Of a stretch of DNA of 64,000 nucleotides, positions 24,192 through 36,484 are shown in pieces (positions within the stretch are counted from its first letter, which is position 1; every line of letters starts with the position of its first letter). This DNA is from Perca fluviatilis (lineage: Eukaryota > Chordata > Actinopteri > Perciformes > Percidae), in contig NC_053116.1 in the NCBI RefSeq assembly GCF_010015445.1, positions 42,093,595 through 42,157,594 of the forward strand. The letters run 5' to 3'. The position numbers were made by a program, and so were the translations under genes. The notes beneath the pieces were generated by a model, which saw only the letters and a program-made list of their open reading frames with translations, had not been told where the DNA came from and ran no database searches.

Positions 24192-24430
24192 ATTTTAAAA
24201 GGTAGAGACATGAAGGTGAGCAGCGCTGCAGTGACAGGATGCAAACAGGTTACTGATCAGACACGCAGCACAAGAAGGAAAGAGTCGGCCTGAGAAAGAG
24301 AAACCACACGTGCTTGTGGTCGTTTAATGCCAACATTGTGTGGTGAATACTTTCTATTTTGCAGGTGCCAGCTCCTCCAGCTCTGCAGTACACACTGTGT
24401 GCACAGGTACCGGCCTGTTGGTTTAATCAG
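24192..24430. repeat. segmental duplicate of 35347-35590
   Basis: Shares gacatgaaggtgagcagcgc, aaagagtcggcctgagaaag and cagctcctccagctctgcag in the same order as 35347-35590, with about 85-90% identity by eye. It lies just beyond the 3' end of CALHM copy B, so it is probably part of the unit duplicated when the gene cluster grew. Confidence 0.8.
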
Positions 24431-24757
24431 ATCAAACATCTGATTTACGTCTCATCTATGTAATGTATTATGACTTGGTTCAGAGAAATCCCTGTACACA
24501 AATTGTAAAAGAAAAGAAAACCAAAAAGCAACAGCAGGGGAAGACGTTTGCTGATGTTGCTGGAATTTTACAGCTGCCAAAAAATGGACAGACTTTAACG
24601 GCCCACGGCCTCTCTTTCTTCCTCTCCCTCTCTCCCTCTCTCCTTATCTACATTTAGCTGCAGGAAGATCTGAACCATCCAGTGTTTAAGGTCAATACAA
24701 CATTTCTTTCCAGTATGTTGTGTTGCATAAAAAAAAAAGATCATAAAAGATCCATCT

Positions 24758-27700
24758 TTATAGGCGAGCGTCGGATGAATCTGGATTCTCCTCCCTTCTC
24801 TCCTGCTCCTCCGCCAAAAGACGAGCCGCCTGTTTGAAGAAAAGACCATTTGTTTGGTGGTAGTTGAAGTAGTGGAAATTGGTTTTACTTTAATTTGGAA
24901 AAAATAGGGATTTATACAATAAGATGTATACATCTGGACAGTCAATGTGGAAAACTGATCTAATAAGGGTTACACAGATCACAGTTTGGTGATGGTTAAA
25001 GGGATTTACCTCTGGCCTCTGATCCTCTGGCCTACGATCCTCTGGCCTACGATCCTCTGGTTCCTCTGGCCTCTGATCCTCTGGCTGCCGATCCTCTGGT
25101 TCCTCTAGCATCGGATCCTCTGGCCTCGGATCCTCTGGCCTCCGTTGTTCAAGAGGAATGTGCTCCTGTAAAAAGTTCCATACAGTGAGTTTGGAAGACA
25201 TGAAGTTATTTTCCCATAATCCTTTCTCTGTTCTTTTCAAAATATGCCCGTTCATCAATGTTCATCCTGAGGGGAACATAAATGATGAACCACATTTTGT
25301 CACAATCCATCCAACAGAGATTTCAGTCTGGAAACAAGTGTTGGACTCATAAAGCTGCTAATAATTAAAATAAAATGACAAGAAAGACACAGAGTTAACA
25401 GATGTTGGTTCTTTACCTGGTTTTCGGCTGCAGTGGGTTGTTCAATCAGTTCTATAGCAACATCATAACATTTCTGCCACTCGGGTTTACCCATTTTCAA
25501 CTTGACTGCGTCAGTCAACTGTTCTTTTGCTGCTTTTGTCAAAATCTCTTTCAGCACATTTTCCTCCTCATCCAAAATCACTTCGTAGTACAAAATATTT
25601 CTGTTGCAACAACTTGAATCCTTACAGCATGTCATCCGTCCAAATAATGATATCAAGGCAGCCAGGGACAGGATACAAAAGAGCAGAGACATGCCGATAA
25701 CCTGAAAAAAAAGGTAACAAAGATGGTTATATATACAGCACGGAAGCTGGGAAACAGCCGTAGTTGCAATAAAACCCTATTCTGGAGCTTCAATATCAAG
25801 AGTTTTCTCTGAAAGACCTTTATAAACTATTTAACAGATTCATAACAAGAGCCTCTCATATAGACTCCATCTTGATTAGTCTTGGGGCCTCATTTCTAAA
25901 CGTGGCGTTCAAAAGAAGGCATACGTTGCTCTCTACACAAGAATTGGGATTTCCAAAAAGCAAACTTGATGGGAAAATGTGCATTCCCCCACAGACACTG
26001 ACTTATTTTTGTTTTGTTTGTTTTTATTGTAGGTCTAAAGCATGTTTTAACCAGGTGCAATAGAAATAAAGCTTAATTAATTACATGCTCTTGCGCAGAA
26101 CTATACTGCTGACACCTAATAATTCCGTCAGCTTTTAAGATAAAATCAAATTGATGGGTATAAAAAGGCATGCCAAGCTTATTGACACACAATGGCTGGT
26201 TTTGCACTGTTGGGAGATGTGGCAAATGGAGACAGACAGCAAGAAGACTTGTTGGCAAACGAGGATGAGTGGGCTCAGAGCCAGTTCCGACTGCCTTGAG
26301 CTGTCCTATTTGATCTCTGTGCTGTTTTGGGCATTACAGAGAGGACCACCCAGAGAAACCACGCTGTGCTGGTCCCACTTCAAGGAGGGTCAGCTCTGGC
26401 ATCCTTTGGCAAAAACACTTTCTTTATGTAGTGCTGGACCCCTTTTTTTGCATCATCTTTAATATCGGACAATTTTCTTTCATTTTCTGGGTCTATTGCA
26501 TTAACTGCATCTGCAACATGTCACTCTACAGCTTTTTTGGTAATGCCCAGACTGTGGCCTCCAAACATGTTTTAGAACTAAAACTTCACATCGAGTGAAA
26601 GTCCTTTGTTTTGTTTCCTCTCTGCACATGATGTCGGTATGGATGACTATTAATTTGGGGCATTCCACTGACTATTTAAGGGCAACTATGGGCGGGACAT
26701 GAAGCCGCTGAAGCTGCGTCACATTTAGTTAATTGTGATTTATATAGGGAAACCAGCGTGACGTGCAAGCGCATGAATCAGAATATTTCTGTGTGTACAC
26801 ACTTCCTATGTTTCGTCCATACGCCAATACTGACAGAAATTTGCCACACAGTTTTATAAATGAGGCCCCTGGTCTTGGATCAGGGTTGTTCTCCAGCCCT
26901 TAATGTTTCCTCTAAAGCCCTGAATCTTTGAGGGTTTTAAAATAACTTCAAATTTGTGTCATTTCCCCTCAGTCACTCTGAATGGAGCAGCAAATCAATG
27001 CAGCAACCATATAATGGGACTTAAAAACAGAAACAATGGACAGTTTCTGCCTCACTTTTAGACGGCAGCAGTGAAAATGAGTCATCCTCAACATTTGTTG
27101 TGTTCTGGTTTTAGAACAATTTTAACCCCCATTCCCCTTTTCCCAATATAACTGATATGATCACATCATCTTAAAAGAATCATCCAAACACAAGATAATA
27201 AACTCAGGATCTCAACATGAATAAAATAAATGTACAATTAAAGACTGACATGATGTGTAGAAAACAAAACAAACTCACCATTGAATGGTTTTTCAGTTCA
27301 GCGATGATCGCCTTTTCCTCAGCTGTGAGTTTTTTTGTCTTTGCAGGCTAACTGTTTCTGTTGTTCAGAATGATCATTCCAACAGCAAACATACCAGTCT
27401 CCATCGATGTACACAGAGGTAACCCACAGCAGACCAACAAACACAGCCTTGACAATGTGATAAACTAAAATGCAGAACAGTTTGCAACGTTTTTTAAAGG
27501 CTTTCTTGCATTCATTTGTACACATACAGGTACAGGCACAGGTATACTTCCAGGCTCTCAGAAATGTTCTGTCCGTCCAGAGTTGTAAAACAAATATAAT
27601 AAAGAACGGCATAATCATGTAGAAATTGCAGTCAAGAGCTCGTCCTTTGCACGAGCACTCCAAATCCTTGTCGAGCACAACATTGTGAACAAAAATCACA

Positions 27701-27759
27701 ATCACTGCGACGTAGGTGCTGAGTTTTTTGAGAGCGAACTTTGGCAGGAAGTTCTTCAT
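24758..27759 (-). CDS. CALHM-like four-transmembrane channel protein, copy B (one frameshift)
   Basis: Four coding exons, all phase 0 with GT-AG sites: 27279-27759, 25417-25701, 25010-25165, 24758-24829 (about 330 codons). Exon 1 starts MKNFLPKFALKK and holds membrane segments near residues 13-29, 47-63 and 100-120, with a cysteine-rich loop (ECSCKGRALDC) and VGLLWVTSVYIDGDWYVCC. Exon 2 starts VIGMSLLFCILSLAALISLF, the fourth segment, then an acidic helix (YYEVILDEEENVLKEILTKA). Exon 3 is a degenerate RPEDP/RPEDQ repeat. Exon 4 ends DSSDARL. This layout fits calcium homeostasis modulator (CALHM) channels, which form large-pore plasma-membrane channels. Exon 1 is 481 bp, one base over a multiple of 3: an extra A in an A run near 27335 causes premature termination, by mutation or sequencing error. 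A Harbinger element lies in intron 1. The specific CALHM subtype is not assigned. Confidence 0.62.
25884..26869 (+). mobile_element. PIF/Harbinger-like DNA transposon remnant
   Basis: A 986-bp element with inverted ends GGGGCCTCATTTCTAAAC and the reverse complement of GGGGCCTCATTTATAAAAC. It lies in intron 1 of CALHM-like copy B. The flanking 3-mers are not a clear duplication. It still contains a piece of transposase coding sequence (26192-26434). Confidence 0.75.
26192..26434 (+). pseudogene. Harbinger transposase N-terminal fragment
   Basis: An ATG-initiated frame gives MAGFALLGDVANG, then DEWAQSQFRLP, an in-frame TGA at 26297-26299, then AVLFDLCAVLG and RTTQRNHAVLVPLQ, ending in TAG. The FRLP-x-AVLFDLC pattern matches the N-terminal helical region of HARBI1-like transposases, where an arginine codon (CGA) is expected at the TGA; a single C-to-T change would explain it. 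The DDE catalytic domain is absent, so the copy is defective. Confidence 0.6.
26870..27278. other. remainder of CALHM copy B intron 1
   Basis: No element or exon recognised between the Harbinger remnant and the exon 1 donor. Confidence 0.5.
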
Positions 27760-28219
27760 CTTTGCTGCAAAGTCTGAATCTGCTCAGGGTTTGCTTGCTA
27801 CCTCTAGATATACTAACATGAAACCATGCTTTTCCTGTTTATGCAAGACAGCCGCTACATGGTATTAGATCTGCAAGTCCTCGAGTAAGATTTTAAATGT
27901 TGAGTGTTTTTTCTTTGCCTTCAGGTTTTCATTTGAAGGCATGGGAACCTTTAGTTTCTTGTGCTAGTATTTCCTGCTTCTGTCTCTGATCTTTTACCCC
28001 TGTGAACACAAATGCAACACAACGCTACCATTTGTGGAGTGACTGTGGCTCTTCAGCATTTTTTAAATAGTGATTCAATACATAAAAAAATTAATAAAGC
28101 AAAGCTACGGAAGCCCTGAAAGACAAAGGGACCATTGTTGGCCAAAACCTAAGTTTATCTCGTATGTATGAGATAGTTTAACCCAAGTCAGCGCCTATAC
28201 ACAGTTCCATTACGTGTAG
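27760..28219. promoter_or_regulatory. upstream region of CALHM copy B
   Basis: About 450 bp between the candidate start codon and a hAT MITE. I see no convincing TATA box or CpG island. Any promoter must lie here or beyond the MITE. Confidence 0.25.
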
Positions 28220-28961
28220 TAGGGGTGTTACGGTTCATGAAAAAACACCCGAACCGCTCGGTTCGCTAGTCTCGGTTCGGAGCATGTGTGTACCGCACGG
28301 TTCGTCAGTCCACTGTTAATGTGCCCACTTTATACACCTATGTTAAAACACTTACTGAAAATGACGAGCGGGATGGGCGTGACAAACGCAACCCATGGCA
28401 GCTGATTGGACGATCGCGTCACATGGGTCTGGCTGGTCCCTAATTTCAAAACAAACTGTCATGGCGGCTCGTTCAGAATACGATCTCATATTGTACTAGA
28501 ATAGTTCACCGAAACGTGTTTCTGAAAACATTTTAAGCGAGAAATAGGCCATGCAGTTGCTGAATCTGTCTTCATTTCAGATCGACAAAGGTCAGTTTAA
28601 AAGATTTTCATCAGATTTTGAGAGACACCGAGCCGACCGCTCCCCTCAAGTGGAGTGGGGGGCGCTGCAGGTCCGTCCATTGACCTGCAGAAATGTCCCG
28701 TGGGAGAGGCGCTGCCCAGAGCTGGAGGATGCGCCAGCGTCGTTTATAGTCTGGTGTGTGGGAACATTTGGGAAAACAATATAGAACTGCCACTGTGTGC
28801 ACGTTTTGTGCAACATGCATTCAATATGCTAATTTGAGCTATATGCTGAAGTATATTCGGGAGTGTTAAAGAAAAAATAAGAACCGTACTGAACCGAAAA
28901 CCGTGACCCTAAAACCATGATACGAACCGAACCGTGGGTTTTTTGAACCGTACCACCCCTA
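28220..28961. mobile_element. hAT MITE, near-perfect 8-bp target duplication
   Basis: A 742-bp element starting TAGGGGTGTTACGGTTCA and ending TGAACCGTACCACCCCTA. The flanking 8-mers are acgtgtag (28212-28219) and atgtgtag (28962-28969), one mismatch. Subterminal GGTTCGG/CCGAACC motifs are present. The interior has no transposase. Confidence 0.88.
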
Positions 28962-29370
28962 ATGTGTAGGCTATATATTTTCAAGAAAAGTCTGAAGGAA
29001 AAATTGCTTATAACATGATTGGTGAATATTTCTTAATTGTTATATTTGTACTGGGATCATCTGTATTTTGTGGTATGTGTCTGTGTTTTGTCAATTGTAA
29101 ATTAAGTTTTTAGTGTCAAAATATTCTCTGTTGTATGATTATTGTTATCGGGCCCCCTCTAAAAGCTTTTAGTAGCTTATTTGGGGTTCCCCATTTCATG
29201 CGGCCTACATATGATCATTATACCTTCTGAAATTGTGTTTTAATGATACGATTATATGGTAAATAAATGATTAGAACAGTTGATAACGCATTAACTGTCG
29301 CAGCTCGCTGGGAGGAGAGCCGCCCGACGCAGCTCGAGAGATGTTCTCAGAGTTACAGAGACAGTTAGAC
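28962..29370. other. unassigned sequence
   Basis: No gene or element recognised. Confidence 0.35.
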
Positions 29371-32300
29371 CCAGCAGCAGTGGGTCAGACCTCTAACATT
29401 AGACCCAGCAGCAGTGGGTCAGACCTCTAACATTAGACCCAGCAGCAGTGGGTCAGACCTCTAACATTAGACCCAGCAGCAGTGGGTCAGACCTCTAACA
29501 TTAGACCCAGCAGCAGTGGGTCAGACCTCTAACATTAGACCCAGCAGCAGTAGGTCAGACCTCTAACATTAGACCCAGCAGCAGTAGGTCAGACCTCTAA
29601 CATTAGACCCAGCAGCAGTGGGTCAGACCTCTAACATTAGACCCAGCAGCAGTAGGTCAGACCTCTAACATTAGACCCAGCAGCAGTGGGTCAGCGGACC
29701 GCTAACATTAGACCCAGCAGCAGTAGGTCAGACCTCTAACATTAGACCCAGCAGCAGTGGGTCAGACCTCTAACATTAGACCCAGCAGCAGTAGGTCAGA
29801 CCTCTAACATTAGACCCAGCAGCAGTGGGTCAGACCTCTACTATTAGACCCAGCAGCAGTAGGTCAGACCTCTAACATTAGACCCAGCAGCAGTGGGTCA
29901 GCGGACCGCTAACATTAGACCCAGCAGCAGTAGGTCAGACCTCTAACATTAGACCCAGCAGCAGTGGGTCAGACCTCTAACATTAGACCCAGCAGCAGTA
30001 GGTCAGACCTCTAACATTAGACCCAGCAGCAGTGGGTCAGACCTCTAACATTAGACCCAGCAGCAGTGGGTCAGCGGACCGCTAACATTAGACCCAGCAG
30101 CAGTGGGTCAGCGGACCGCTAACATTAGACCCAGCAGCAGTAGGTCAGACCTCTTAACATTAGACCCAGCAGCAGTGGGTCAGACCTCTAACATTAGACC
30201 CAGCAGCAGTTGGTCAGACCTCTAACATTAGACCCAGCAGCAGTTGGTCAGACCTCTAACATTAGACCCAGCAGCAGTGGGTCAGACCTCTAACATTAGA
30301 CCCAGCAGCAGTAGGTCAGACCTCTAACATTAGACCCAGCAGCAGTGGGTCAGACCTCTAACATTAGACCCAGCAGCAGTGGGTCAGACCTTTAACATTA
30401 GACCCAGCAGCAGTGGGTCCAGTGGACCCAGCTAACAACTAAGACCCAGCAGTAGGACGGCAGACCTCTAACATTGGACCCAGCAGCAGTAGGTCAGACC
30501 TCTAACATTAGACCCAGCAGCAGTGGGTCAGACCTCTAACATTAGACCCAGCAGCAGTAGGTCAGACCTCTAACATTAGACCCAGCAGCAGTAGGTCAGA
30601 CCTCTAACATTAGACCCAGGCGCAGTAGGTCAGACCTCTAACGTTAGACCCAGCAGCAGTGGGTCAGACCTCTAACATTAGACCCAGCAGCAGTGGGTCA
30701 GCAGACCTCTAACATTAGACCCAGCAGCAGTAGGTCAGACCTCTAACATTAGACCCAGCAGCAGTAGGTCAGACCTCTAACATTAGACCCAGCAGACCGC
30801 TAACATTAGACCCAGCAGCAGTGGGTCAGACCTCTAACATTAGACCCAGCAGCAGTAGGTCAGACCTCTAACATTAGACCCAGCAGCAGTGGGTCAGACC
30901 TCTAACATTAGACCCAGCAGCAGTAGGTCAGACCTCTAACATTAGACCCAGCAGCAGTGGGTCAGACCTCTAACATTAGACCCAGCAGCAGTAGGTCAGA
31001 CCTCTAACATTAGACCCAGCAGCAGTGGGTCAGCGGACCGCTAACATTAGACCCAGCAGCAGTAGGTCAGACCTCTAACATTAGACCCAGCAGCAGTGGG
31101 TCAGACCTCTAACATTAGACCCAGCAGCAGAAGGTCAGACCTCTAACATTAGACCCAGCAGCAGTGGGTCAGACCTCTAACATTAGACCCAGCAGCAGTA
31201 GGTCAGACCTCTAACATTAGACCCAGCAGCAGTAGGTCAGACCTCTAACATTAGACCCAGCAGCAGTAGGTCAGACCTCTAACGTTAGACCCAGCAGCAG
31301 TGGGTCAGACCTCTAACATTAGACCCAGCAGCAGTGGGTCAGCAGACCTCTAACATTAGACCCAGCAGCAGTAGGTCAGACCTCTAACATTAGACCCAGC
31401 AGCAGTAGGTCAGACCTCTAACATTAGACCCAGCAGACCGCTAACATTAGACCCCAGCAGCAGTGGGTCAGACCTCTAACATTAGACCCAGCAGCAGTAG
31501 GTCAGACCTCTAACATTAGACCCAGCAGACCGCTAACATTAGACCCAGCAGCAGTAGGTCAGACCTCTAACATTAGACCCAGCGGCAGTGGGTCAGACCT
31601 CTAACATTAGACCCAGCAGCAGTAGGTCAGACCTCTAACATTAGACCCAAGGATTAGACCCAGCAGCAGTAGGTCAGACCTCTAACATTAGACCCAGCAG
31701 CAGTGGGTCAGCGGACCGCTAACATTAGACCCAGCAGCAGTAGGTCAGACCTCTAACATTAGACCCAGCAGCAGTGGGTCAGACCTCTAACATTAGACCC
31801 AGCAGCAGAAGGTCAGACCTCTAACATTAGACCCAGCAGCAGTGGGTCAGACCTCTAACATTAGACCCAGCAGCAGTGGGTCAGCGGACCGCTAACATTA
31901 GACCCAGCAGCAGTAGGTCAGACCTCTAACATTAGACCCAGCAGCAGTGGGTCAGACCTCTAACATTAGACCCAGCAGCAGTTGGTCAGACCTCTAACAT
32001 TAGACCCAGCAGCAGTTGGTCAGACCTCTAACATTAGACCCAGCAGCAGTGGGTCAGACCTCTAACATTAGACCCAGCAGCAGTAGGTCAGACCTCTAAC
32101 ATTAGACCCAGCAGCAGTGGGTCAGACCTCTAACATTAGACCCAGCAGCAGTGGGTCAGACCTTTAACATTAGACCCAGCAGCAGTGGGTCAGTGGACCG
32201 CTAACATTAGACCCAGCAGCAGTAGGTCAGCAGACCTCTAACATTAGACCCAGCAGCAGTAGGTCAGACCTCTAACATTAGACCCAGCAGCAGTGGGTCA

Positions 32301-33309
32301 GACCTCTAACATTAGACCCAGCAGCAGTAGGTCAGACCTCTAACATTAGACCCAGCAGCAGTAGGTCAGACCTCTAACATTAGACCCAGCAGCAGTAGGT
32401 CAGACCTCTAACGTTAGACCCAGCAGCAGTGGGTCAGCAGACCTCTAACATTAGACCCAGCAGCAGTAGGTCAGACCTCTAACATTAGACCCAGCAGCAG
32501 TAGGTCAGACCTCTAACGTTAGACCCAGCAGCAGTAGGTCAGACCTCTAACATTAGACCCAGCAGCAGTAGGTCAGACCTCTAACATTAGACCCAGCAGC
32601 AGTAGGTCAGACCTCTAACATTAGACCCAGCAGCAGTGGGTCAGACCTCTAACATTAGACCCAGCAGCAGTTGGTCAGACCTCTAACATTAGACCCAGCA
32701 GCAGTGGGTCAGACCTCTAACATTAGACCCAGCAGCAGTAGGTCAGACCTCTAACAGTAGACCCAGCAGCAGTAGGTCAGACCTCTAACATTAGACCCAG
32801 CAGCAGTGGGTCAGACCTCTAACATTAGACCCAGCAGCAGTAGGTCGGCAGACCACTAACATTAGACCCAGCAGACCTCTAACATTAGACCCAGCAGCAG
32901 TAGGTCAGACCTCTAACATTAGACCCAGCAGCAGTGGGTCAGACCTCTAACATTAGACCCAGCAGCAGTAGGTCAGACCTCTAACAGTAGACCCAGCAGC
33001 AGTAGGTCAGACCTCTAACATTAGACCCAGCAGCAGTGGGTCAGACCTCTAACATTAGACCCAGCAGCAGTGGGTCAGACCTCTAACATTAGACCCAGCA
33101 GCAGTAGGTCGGCAGACCACTAACATTAGACCCAGCAGACCTCTAACATTAGACCCAGCAGCAGTAGGTCAGCAGACCTCTAACATTAGACCCAGCAGCA
33201 GTAGGTCAGACCTCTAACATTAGACCCAGCAGCAGTAGGTCAGACCTCTAACATTAGACCCAACAGCAGTGGGTCAGCAGACCGCTAACGTTAGACCCAG
33301 CAGCAGTGG
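29371..33309. repeat. 34-bp satellite, about 115 copies
   Basis: The unit is built on cattagacccagcagcagt followed by (g/a/t)ggtcagacctctaa. Variant units carry gtcagcggaccgctaac or gtcagcagacctc. The array covers 3.9 kb. Rare variants recur at fixed offsets (see findings), showing higher-order block duplication. No long open frame crosses it because the unit contains TAA/TAG in several frames. Confidence 0.97.
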
Positions 33310-33739
33310 CTAGCTAGTAGGGATGGCTGAAGTGAAACTGACGTTCCGAAGCTTTGCCGAGATCCCGAAGCGCAGATGTTTCGAAACACTGATCCGAAGC
33401 GCGATTCAAAACACTGATGTCACGTGACTACGGCTAAATGAAACACCGGAGTGTTTCACTAGTGTTTCAACCAAAAGGTGGCATGGTCCGCCAAATCAGC
33501 GGTGCTGATTGACAGGGTCGGGAACACACATCGCACATCAGTATTAAAGTGAAGTCAACGCACCTTGACCTCGTGGGTTTTTGTGAGATGAGTTTGATTT
33601 TGAGATAGCGGATATTTGGTGATATAGTGACATTCAAAGTGCGAGTTGTTTAGTTATATTTAGGCTCACATTTAAATTTACACATTGACTGATAGAGTAG
33701 AGACAGACAGAGTATAGACCTACATACAGTGACACATTA

Positions 33740-33740
<1 letters not shown>

Positions 33741-33776
<36 letters not shown>

Positions 33777-33803
33777 AAGATAAATAGATAGATAGATAGA
33801 TAG
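33741..33803. repeat. (GATA)n microsatellite
   Basis: GATA repeats with one AAAGATAA interruption; inside the hAT element. Confidence 0.95.
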
Positions 33804-33928
33804 GACAGGACAGTTTATGGGAACGCGTTAATAATTTTATCTGTAAAACCCAGATTATACATATACGCTAAATGCGGGAGCTGATGCCATAGCTGCGGAA
33901 GCGAACCCCCACCCCCCCCCCCCCCCGT

Positions 33929-34120
33929 TTGCCCCCCCCTCCTGATCCCCTAACTTACTGGAAAGAGAGAGCAGTAATCTTTCCTCATTTGTATGTCCTT
34001 GCTAAAAAATATCTTTGCATGCCAGCAACAAGTGTCCCTTGTGAGAGGATCTTTTCAAAGGCTGGAGAAATTATCTGTAAAACACGAAGTAGGCTAAGTC
34101 CTTCCACAGCAGAGAAATAA
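33929..34120 (+). pseudogene. hAT transposase C-terminal dimerisation domain
   Basis: The frame encodes [37 protein letters not shown] and [11 protein letters not shown] before a stop. This is the hAT family C-terminal dimerisation signature (DPL.YW, P.L..LA..YL..PATS..CER.FS). The BED finger and the RNase H-like catalytic core are missing, replaced by a C-rich run (33907-33940), so this is a 5'-truncated coding remnant. Confidence 0.88.
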
Positions 34121-34458
34121 ATATTTTTGAATGAAAATCTATAAAAATGAGACATTGTGGCTTGATTTCTTTTATTAATATTAATTTTTTATGACCAAAA
34201 TAGCATTATGCACAGTGAGGAGTCTGCAAGCCTTACAAGCTTCACATATTAGAAAAATAATACAATACAATAATAAATGTTTTATTTTTTTAATGGCTCG
34301 TTATCAAGGTTGTTTCAGATCAACACCTGCCAGTGACCACTAGGTGTCATCGTTGAGACGGGTGTCAGATTGTTTCGAAGCCTCGACACAATATGACACA
34401 TTTGCTTCAACTGTTTCATTGTTTCACGAAGCCTCGATCTGCCACCACTACTAGCTAG

Positions 34459-35346
34459 CTCATTCTCTGTAAGCGATGCAGCATAAAAGCATGACAGAAC
34501 CAGCCATCCAGCCAGTGTTAGTTGGCTAACGTTATCTTGCTAACTCCGCCTTAACTTTACCCCCTCGCCATATTGTTCAGAGAAAACGAGCCGAATAGGT
34601 CAGGTTTCACAAGAACAGGTACCCAAATGCAGACCCAGACGAGGTGAGTTGAATGAACAAGGTGAGGTTTTATTTGGATATTGTATGTGGAAAAAACAGG
34701 CGAGTGCAGCTGGTGGAGCAGCGGGTGTAAGCGATCCAGCTGGAGGGTCTGTGAAGATCCAGTACACTGGTGAAGTAGACAGCTAGGCGGAGGTGCAGGG
34801 AATATTCCAGGTGACCAGAAACTGCAGACAGGAGAACAGGAGGCAGATTAGCAAAAAGGTAAAAAGCGCTAAGCAGCTGAGCAAACCTTCCACACTGACT
34901 GACATACAGGTAAGGCTAACGATCCAGCGGGGACTGGAAGGTTGGCCTGGCTTATAAAGGAAGTAAACGGTTGCTGAGGAACAGGAGTGCTGAGTAGTCT
35001 GATGAGCCACAGGTGTGTAGGCAGGAGCTGAGTGACCACGCCCACCATTGGTTTCCAGAGCATGTGGGAGAGAGCAAAAACACGGAGACAGACACCAAAA
35101 CAAAACACAAAAGGAGAAAAAGAACACAAAAACTACGTTCACACACATAGCATGAAGGAGGCCAGGGTCACAGCCAGCGGGCCGTGACAGAATAAAGCTG
35201 CCACTCGTGGCGATAGCAACTTGCTTTGTGTGGATGAAGCATGAAGTTAAGTTAACTCATTTAATGGTCGTTACTACTCCGCTGCTTTTTTATTTTCTAA
35301 TAATTACATAGTGAAAATTAATTTCACAGAATTGTAAAACTGTGAA
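34459..35346. other. unassigned, probably repeat-derived
   Basis: The part 34610-35190 reads like a dispersed repeat (gacccagacgaggtgagttg at the left, agcgggccgtgacag at the right) but I cannot define its family. The minus-strand frames here are not convincing genes. Confidence 0.35.
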
Positions 35347-35590
35347 GTAGAGACATGAAGGTGAGCAGCGCTGCAGTGACAGGATGCAAACAGGATACTG
35401 ATGAGAGACGCAGCTGAAGAAGGAAAGAGTCGGCCTGAGAAAGAGAAACCACATGTTCTTGTGGTCGGTTCATACCAGCGTTGAGTTCTGAATACTTTCT
35501 ATTCTGCAGGTGTCAGCTCCTCCAGCTCTGCAGTGCACACTGTGTGAACAGCTTTTAGTTTCTCACTGAAGCTACAGGCCTGTTGGTTCA
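35347..35590. repeat. segmental duplicate of 24192-24430
   Basis: Same ordered blocks as the copy behind CALHM copy B; it lies about 4.2 kb beyond the last exon of copy C on the same strand. Confidence 0.8.
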
Positions 35591-35788
35591 ACTACCAAAA
35601 CTACAATAATATACCTCTAATCTATGATTAGATCTAAAATGATTAGGACTTAGTTCAGAGAAATCTTCGTACACAAACTGTAAAAGAAAAACAAAATAGC
35701 AACATCAGAGGTTTAGAGTATAGAGTCTCTAAGATGTGAAATGAGTAGCTGAAAACATCACTAACAGTAGATATTACTACTTGCTTAA

Positions 35789-36194
35789 GGGACCGTTTGG
35801 CATTTTTATGGAATGGACCACCAGAGGAAAATAGGGGAGGGTCATATTTCTTTATTCTTTTTTGAGTGGAGGGTCATCCAACTTTTTTTAGTCTAGTGGG
35901 GTGGGTCACCCAACTTTTCTATCCCAGAAATCAGCAAAATTTCAAAGTTGCTTGTTTGGTGCACATGTAGCTCCATGTAGCTCTCTCAGTATGAACCCCC
36001 CTGGCTGTTCCTCTTAGCCAAGCGCAAGCCATAACAGAATGCATAAAAAATGTTGGAGGGTCATGCCTTTTTTCCCCATTCATTTTGGACAGTTGTAGAA
36101 AAATGTATTATTGGCGAAGGGAGGGTCAAGTCTTTTTTGACCAAAGACCCCAAAACTCCTCTGGTAGGCATTTAAATAAAAAACGACCAGTCCC
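35789..36194. mobile_element. PIF-like MITE with TAA duplication
   Basis: A 406-bp element with ends GGGACCGTTTGGCATTTTTA and the reverse complement of GGGACTGGTCGTTTTTTA, flanked by TAA at 35786-35788 and 36195-36197. It contains repeated gggagggtca motifs. A 3-bp TWA target is typical of PIF/Harbinger elements. Confidence 0.65.
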
Positions 36195-36484
36195 TAAATG
36201 TACTTTATTATTTGACAGAACAGCAGTAATAATCAGAGAGATGGAGGATTTATGTTTCAGTAAAACACAATACTATTCTGTGATTACAAGAGAAGATTTT
36301 TGGAATATCGTTTGGAAACTAACAACACTGATGATTTCTTATTAAACATAGCGTACATTAAATGCTGATTTTAGAATTAAAAAACAAAGAACAATTCAAT
36401 TGTTCTGCATGATTGTTTTTTTCATGAAGACTCAAAACAGAAAACAGAACTTTTTTAAACTAAGCAAATCTAAATCATCATTTC

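Larger units (their letters stand above)
33318..34450 (+). mobile_element. hAT transposon, internally deleted, with exact 8-bp duplication
   Basis: A 1133-bp element beginning TAGGGATGGCTGAAGTG and ending GATCTGCCACCACTA. The 8-mer ctagctag is duplicated exactly at 33310-33317 and 34451-34458. It carries GAAGC/GCTTCG-rich ends, a (GATA)n run, a C-run and the 3' end of a transposase gene (33929-34120). Confidence 0.9.

Noticed and set aside
29371..33309. Possible CRISPR-like regular repeat
   Set aside because: Units are directly adjacent with no unique spacers, and the surroundings are vertebrate; it is a satellite.
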